Below, in pieces: positions 22,637 to 26,394 of a stretch of DNA of 26,394 nt. Numbering within the stretch: position 1 is the first letter of the stretch; each line of letters begins with the position of its first letter. The notes under the pieces were generated by a model. That model searched no databases and was not told where the DNA came from. It saw only the letters and a list, made by a program, of their open reading frames with translations. A program made the position numbers and the translations under genes. Origin of the DNA: JBBQKP01 sp038326995 (GTDB lineage Bacteria; Planctomycetota; Phycisphaerae; Tepidisphaerales; Tepidisphaeraceae); the NCBI GenBank assembly GCA_038326995.1, contig JBBQKP010000023.1, forward strand, positions 1 to 26,394, given 5' to 3'.

Positions 22637-23770
22637 ATGAACCGCGAAACCAAGATTTCTCTCCTTGTGGCCCTGGGATTTGTTCTGGTCGTGGGCATTC
22701 TGCTTTCGGAGCACGTGACGAGCGTGAACGAGCCCGCGTCGGCCGCATTGTCTCGCGCGGGCGACGACATTCGCCGCGCGATCGAAACGCCACTGGACGC
22801 GCCGCCGATCGTCACGCGATCGGGCAACACGCGAACGACGCCGACTGCTTCCCAGACTTTGTCGTCCCAATTCGCACCGTCACAATTCGCACCGTCACAG
22901 GTGGCGACCTCTGGGGCGGCGACGTCTGGGGCCGCTCGGTCCACCATCATCATTCGCCAGGACCTGTCCCAGCCGCAGCAGCCGCAGGCACGCGAGGTGA
23001 ATGCCGCTGGTGCATCACAGAACCTTCCCGCGGGCTCGGCCAGCGTCCGCATTGATCAGCCGAATCTTCCAGTCATCGCCGACCTTCCTGAACAATCGCC
23101 GAGTCCTCAAAACGCGATCAACGACGTGCTGGCGGCTCAGGAGAGCACACCAGAAAACGGCAACAACTTGGCAAATACCTTCGCCACCCCCGGTCAGATC
23201 GAACTGCAAAATCTCGCCAGGGAAATGGGCGAGGAAGTCGTGGGCATCGGACAGCAAAACACAAACGACACCGCGAGTGAGAAGACAACCCTTCAGACTG
23301 AAGAACCTGCTGCAATTCCGACGGTAAAAAGTGTCCGCAATTATATCGCTTTGCCGGGCGATTCTCTTTCAAAGCTCGCCGGACGGTTCCTCGGCGGAAA
23401 CACGCCCGCCAATCGCTCTGCCATCATCAACCTCAATCCCTCGCTCCAGAAAGACCCCGACCACGTCGTCGTGGGCCGAACGTATCTCATTCCCACCGAC
23501 GCCTGGGCGGCCGCGATGCAATTGCCTTTGCCCACCCACTTGCCCACTTATTTGCCCGCGACCTCTCCCACCGCTGCTGCGAAACCTCCTTTGAAGACCA
23601 GCACGTACATCGTCGTTCAAGGCGACACGCTCTGGAAAATCGCCAAGGACCAGCTCGGCAGCACCACGCCCGCCGTCATCGACGAACTCAAGAAACGCAA
23701 CGCCAACGTCCTGGGTGACGGCGATACCGTCAAAGTCGGCATGAAGCTCAACCTGCCCCCAAAACCCTGA
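22637..23770 (+). CDS. membrane-anchored double-LysM protein in rsmH cluster
   Basis: 377 residues. One N-terminal membrane helix (about 7-24) anchors the protein, with a long periplasmic part. A flexible linker follows with a five-residue repeat (SQFAP/SGAAT, about 76-101). Two LysM domains end the protein, at about 235-287 (YIALPGDSLSKLAGRFLG, LNPSL) and 323-374 (YIVVQGDTLWKIAKDQLG); LysM domains bind N-acetylglucosamine-containing glycans such as peptidoglycan. A THLPTYLP stretch separates them, made of 12-bp units. ATG 22637 is chosen because AGGAG lies seven bases before it; an upstream ATG at 22616 lacks such support. The position between rsmH and an FtsL-like gene suggests an envelope or division role (inference). 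No enzyme domain is present. Confidence 0.9.
   Translation: MNRETKISLLVALGFVLVVGILLSEHVTSVNEPASAALSRAGDDIRRAIETPLDAPPIVTRSGNTRTTPTASQTLSSQFAPSQFAPSQVATSGAATSGAARSTIIIRQDLSQPQQPQAREVNAAGASQNLPAGSASVRIDQPNLPVIADLPEQSPSPQNAINDVLAAQESTPENGNNLANTFATPGQIELQNLAREMGEEVVGIGQQNTNDTASEKTTLQTEEPAAIPTVKSVRNYIALPGDSLSKLAGRFLGGNTPANRSAIINLNPSLQKDPDHVVVGRTYLIPTDAWAAAMQLPLPTHLPTYLPATSPTAAAKPPLKTSTYIVVQGDTLWKIAKDQLGSTTPAVIDELKKRNANVLGDGDTVKVGMKLNLPPKP
22865..22939 (+). repeat. five 15-bp units in LysM protein linker
   Basis: Units start at 22865, 22880, 22895, 22910 and 22925 and encode SQFAP, SQFAP, SQVAT, SGAAT and SGAAR. Adjacent units are most alike, as expected for stepwise duplication. Confidence 0.9.
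23528..23563 (+). repeat. three 12-bp units between the LysM domains
   Basis: TTGCCCACCCAC, TTGCCCACTTAT and TTGCCCGCGACC encode LPTH, LPTY and LPAT in the linker between the two LysM domains. Confidence 0.7.
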
Positions 23771-23815
23771 TTTTCCCCTTTCCGCAATCACCCAACGCCT
23801 GCCCTCCACCCTTTC

Positions 23816-24025
23816 ATGTCCATGCCCAAGCTGCTGATCGTTCTCGCGGGCTTTGCCGTCATCGGCATGGCCCTTCTGTTCCTAAGGCAAGAGCGGATGA
23901 ACCTGGCGAACCAGTCCGCCAGACAACACCGCGAACTCATTCGCCTGCAGAACGATTTGTGGCACCAGCAGCTTGAAATCGCGACGTTTACCTCGACGCC
24001 GGTGCTGAAGAATCTATCGAGATAG
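23816..24025 (+). CDS. small FtsL-like membrane protein
   Basis: 69 residues with a five-residue cytoplasmic tip, one membrane helix (about 5-23, LLIVLAGFAVIGMALLFL) and a predicted coiled-coil (about 25-58) rich in Gln, Arg and Leu. The end, RLQNDLWHQQLEIATFTSTPVLKNLSR, matches the layout of FtsL C-termini (LQxDxxxLQLEQxTxxxPxxVExLAR). FtsL is a bitopic divisome protein that normally follows rsmH in dcw clusters and pairs with FtsB to activate septal peptidoglycan synthesis. Here it lies two genes after rsmH and 45 bases after the LysM gene, which supports the call. The short length and lack of an N-terminal cytoplasmic tail differ from E. coli FtsL (121 residues). FtsB, DivIC or an unrelated small protein are alternatives. 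Confidence 0.65.
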   Translation: MSMPKLLIVLAGFAVIGMALLFLRQERMNLANQSARQHRELIRLQNDLWHQQLEIATFTSTPVLKNLSR

Positions 24026-24203
24026 CAGCGGTTTTATTGCAAAACCGGCTGTCAGCTTGGTTCGTCATCTAAGAGTCGCGGACGAAATAAGCGGGTTCTT
24101 TCGGAAATCGCAGACGCGACATCTCGACGCGTTCGGGTGCCAAAAAGCCAAGCGACCTTCACGATGAGCACGGTCGTTTCGATCCTGCTCGTCACGCGTC
24201 AGC

Positions 24204-24226
24204 AAAGCGACTAAGAAATCGCTTTT
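24204..24226 (+). terminator. possible terminator of the rsmH cluster
   Basis: AAAGCGA and TCGCTTT form a 7-bp stem around eight bases, followed by one more T. The stem is AT-rich and the T-tract short, so activity is uncertain. Confidence 0.35.
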
Positions 24227-24271
24227 ACCGGGAAAGCAAACCGCTTAATTTCGTGGGCGGCTCTTTCAGCA

Positions 24272-24288
24272 CGCTAAAAGATTTAGCG
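24272..24288 (+). promoter_or_regulatory. small perfect hairpin upstream of ilvB
   Basis: CGCTAAA and TTTAGCG form a perfect 7-bp stem with a 3-base loop, about 100 bases before the ilvB start. It may be a leader structure or operator. Confidence 0.3.
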
Positions 24289-24388
24289 GCTGCAGGCCCT
24301 AACTTCCGCCTTTTTAACCACTACCACTTCTTCGGTTCTCTTGATATACTTCCGGACTTCGCGAACCATAAAAACCGAGCACAAGACC

Positions 24389-26394
24389 ATGACCCTCATC
24401 GCCAACGATCGTCCCGCTTCCGCTTCCGCCAAGGACCAAAAGCCCCGCTTCAAGGGTAAATCCGGGGCGCAAATCCTGCACGAAATGCTCATCGGCCCGC
24501 ATAAGGTCGACACCATGTTCGGCTACCCGGGCGGCGCGATTCTGCCCGTTTTTGACCAGCTTTACCGAAGCCCCGCGAAGTTCATCCTCAACCGTCACGA
24601 GCAGGCGTCGGGCCATTGTGCTGACGGCTACGCACGCGTCACCGGCAAGCCGGGCATTTGCATTGTGACCTCAGGCCCAGGCGCCACCAACACCGTCACG
24701 CCCCTGGCAACCGCCAACGCCGACTCCGTGCCGATCATCGTCTTCAGCGGTCAGGTCGCGACCAAAGCCATTGGCAACGACGCCTTCCAAGAGGCCGACG
24801 TCACCGGCATCACCCGTCCTTGCACGAAGTGGAACTACCTCATCCGAGACGTCCGCGATGTGCCGCGCGTCGTCAATGAAGCCTTCCTCGTCGCCACCAG
24901 CGGCCGGCCCGGGGCCGTCCTCATCGACTTGCCAAAAGATGTCATGGCCGGCATCTGCCCCGAAGAAGTTGACGACACCCCGCGCGAGCACATCCTCAAG
25001 CGCCGCAAACAGCATCTCACCGGCGGAAGCAACAAGCAGATCGAAGAAGCCGCCGAGCTTATCAATCGCAGCGAAAAGCCGATCCTCTATGTGGGCGGCG
25101 GCGCGATCATCAGCGGCGCGTGGGAAGTGCTCCGCAAAATCGCCGTCAAGGGCAACATCCCCTGCACCACAACCCTCCTGGGCATGGGCGCGTTCGACGA
25201 ACACGATCCACGCTCGCTCCACATGCTCGGCATGCACGGCAGCGCGTACGCCAACTACGCTGTGCAGGAATGTGACTGCCTCATCGCCATCGGCGCTCGC
25301 TTCGACGACCGCGTCACCGGCAACCTCGCCACCTTCGCGCCCAAAGCCAAAATCGTCCACATCGACGTCGATCCCTCATCCGTCGGCAAGAACGTCGATG
25401 TCGAGGTGCCCGTCGTCGGCGACGCCCGGCTGTCACTCGAAGCCCTCTTGCCCATGATCGAATACCGCGACCGCAAAGCGTGGTTCAACACCATCGATTC
25501 GTGGAAGAAAGATTTTCCGTTCAAATATTTCGACGACACCAAGAACTCCAAGCCCCAGGCCGTCATTGAAGAAATCCACCGCCAGACCAAGGGCGAAGCG
25601 ATCATCTCCACCGGCGTCGGCCAGCACCAGATGTGGGCCGCCCAGTTCTATCGCTGGCGCTTCCCGCGGCAGATGATCACCAGCGGCGGCCTGGGGACGA
25701 TGGGGTTCGGCCTGCCGTCGGCCATGGGCGCCGCCCTGGGCGCACCGGGCAAGACCGTCATCGACATCGACCCCAGCTCGATCGGCAAGAACGTGGACGT
25801 GGACGTGACCGTCACCGGTGACGCCCGCATGAGCCTGGAGCTGATCCTCCCGCACATCGAGCACCGCGACCGCAAGGAGTGGTTCACGCAGATCAACGGC
25901 TGGAAGAAGCGCTTCCCGTTCAAGTATTTCGACGACTCGCCCAAGGCCAAGCCGCAGTACGTCATCGAGGAGATCAACAAGCAGACCGCCGGCGAAGCGA
26001 TCATCACCACCGGCGTCGGGCAGCATCAGATGTGGGCCGCCCAGTTTTACCGCTGGCGTCGCCCGCGCCAGATGATCACGTCCGGCGGACTTGGAACGAT
26101 GGGTTACGGCCTCCCCAGCGCCATGGGCGCGGCCCTTGGAGCCCCCGGAAAAACCGTCATCGACATCGACGGCGACGCCAGCTTCAGCATGACGATGTTC
26201 GAGCTGCCCACCATCGCGGAATACAACATCCCCGTGAAGATCGCGATCCTCAACAACGATTTCCAGGGCATGGTCAAGCAGTGGCAGGATCTGTTCTATG
26301 ACCGCCGGTATTCGATGACGAAGATGACCAACCCGAATTTCGCGGCCGTGGCCGAGGCGTTCGGCGTCAAGGGGATTCGCTGCATGAACAAGGC
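24389..26394 (+). CDS. ilvB: acetolactate synthase large subunit with internal duplication (partial, runs off right edge)
   Basis: The first 668 residues are present. The enzyme joins two pyruvates (or pyruvate and 2-oxobutyrate) with thiamine diphosphate, the first step to valine, leucine and isoleucine. Seen are FGYPGGAILPVFDQL, RHEQASGHCADGYARVTGKPG with the catalytic Glu71, TSGPGATNTVTPLATANADSVPI, the FAD/central domain up to about 328 (GARFDDRVTGNLATFAP), the GVGQHQMWAAQFYRW and GGLGTMG stretch, and the ThDP motif GDASFSM (595-601) ending in NN (622-623). Between 329 and 594 a 133-residue segment occurs twice in tandem, which is not normal: typical proteins have this region once. As a result the ThDP motif lies about 130 residues later than usual. 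Start ATG 24389 is followed by a serine/alanine-rich tail; there is no clear ribosome-binding site. The regulatory subunit ilvN would be expected downstream. Confidence 0.93.
   Translation, partial: MTLIANDRPASASAKDQKPRFKGKSGAQILHEMLIGPHKVDTMFGYPGGAILPVFDQLYRSPAKFILNRHEQASGHCADGYARVTGKPGICIVTSGPGATNTVTPLATANADSVPIIVFSGQVATKAIGNDAFQEADVTGITRPCTKWNYLIRDVRDVPRVVNEAFLVATSGRPGAVLIDLPKDVMAGICPEEVDDTPREHILKRRKQHLTGGSNKQIEEAAELINRSEKPILYVGGGAIISGAWEVLRKIAVKGNIPCTTTLLGMGAFDEHDPRSLHMLGMHGSAYANYAVQECDCLIAIGARFDDRVTGNLATFAPKAKIVHIDVDPSSVGKNVDVEVPVVGDARLSLEALLPMIEYRDRKAWFNTIDSWKKDFPFKYFDDTKNSKPQAVIEEIHRQTKGEAIISTGVGQHQMWAAQFYRWRFPRQMITSGGLGTMGFGLPSAMGAALGAPGKTVIDIDPSSIGKNVDVDVTVTGDARMSLELILPHIEHRDRKEWFTQINGWKKRFPFKYFDDSPKAKPQYVIEEINKQTAGEAIITTGVGQHQMWAAQFYRWRRPRQMITSGGLGTMGYGLPSAMGAALGAPGKTVIDIDGDASFSMTMFELPTIAEYNIPVKIAILNNDFQGMVKQWQDLFYDRRYSMTKMTNPNFAAVAEAFGVKGIRCMNK
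25373..26170 (+). repeat. in-frame tandem duplication of 399 bp inside ilvB
   Basis: Unit 1 (25373-25771, residues 329-461) and unit 2 (25772-26170, residues 462-594) have equal length with no indels; most residues are identical, but about a third of codons differ at the third base or more. Both begin PSS-GKNVDV and both end KTVIDID. Each covers the end of the central domain and the start of the ThDP-binding domain; the GD motif follows only unit 2. It can be a true duplication or a chimera of two related genomes. Confidence 0.9.

Larger units (their letters stand above)
24026..24388. other. intergenic region between FtsL-like gene and ilvB
   Basis: About 360 bases. It holds two small hairpins, at 24204-24226 and 24272-24288. 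The ORF from 24253 overlaps ilvB in another frame and is not supported. No T-box or leucine/valine-rich leader peptide was found. Confidence 0.5.

Noticed and set aside
24253..24459. Plus-strand ORF of 68 codons as a possible ilvB leader peptide
   Set aside because: It lacks runs of Leu, Val or Ile codons, has no ribosome-binding site and overlaps ilvB in another frame.

Overview
The window most likely comes from a member of the Planctomycetota, probably of the Phycisphaerae type. This is inferred from four things: a giant surface protein with an N-terminal LEARRLLA segment (LEPR-XLL-like), high GC with long shadow ORFs on antisense strands, an rsmH gene detached from ftsZ and most division genes, and many secreted proteins known only from this phylum. 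No rRNA, tRNA, CRISPR array, transposase or phage gene was seen.

Layout. Positions 1-1852 (minus) hold the N-terminal 617 residues of an RTX-type calcium-binding surface protein that runs off the left edge. Positions 2340-5026 hold two convergent cation/proton antiporters, a CPA2/Kef-like carrier and NhaA. Positions 5211-8006 (minus) hold a two-PDZ lipoprotein with an HtrA-like fold that has lost its catalytic His and Ser, then a Fic adenylyltransferase preceded by a well-ordered pair of operator-like repeats. Positions 8273-10625 (plus) hold a beta-propeller lipoprotein and a Uma2-family nuclease-fold protein. Positions 10650-12955 hold a membrane fatty acid desaturase (minus) divergent from metF (plus). 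Positions 12974-18441 (minus) hold a probable run of a secreted protein, a C11 (clostripain-type) peptidase and a Nudix hydrolase. Positions 18442-19368 carry no gene but contain several hairpin and direct-repeat elements. Positions 19369-21183 hold an unknown exported protein. Positions 21345-24025 hold rsmH, a membrane-anchored double-LysM protein and a 69-residue FtsL-like protein, which looks like a remnant dcw cluster. The window ends inside ilvB (acetolactate synthase), which has an unusual internal tandem duplication.

A pattern that cuts across the genes is the repeated appearance of short tandem arrays with a period of exactly 15 bp. They occur in at least eight unrelated places: the N-termini of the surface protein and the Nudix enzyme, inside the C11 peptidase and its partner, twice inside RsmH, in the LysM protein, and in untranslated DNA immediately upstream of the desaturase. 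Arrays of 12 bp and 7 bp also occur, and the 7-bp array supplies both stop codons of the convergent metF and Nudix genes. Because one 15-bp array appears to lie outside any likely coding sequence, the period may reflect a DNA-level expansion process rather than only protein selection.

The strongest points for follow-up are the 15-bp array phenomenon, the FtsL-like protein in the rsmH locus, the exact 399-bp duplication in ilvB (real or an assembly chimera), the Fic operator array and the HtrA-like pseudoprotease. All calls are from reading the sequence; no database search was run.
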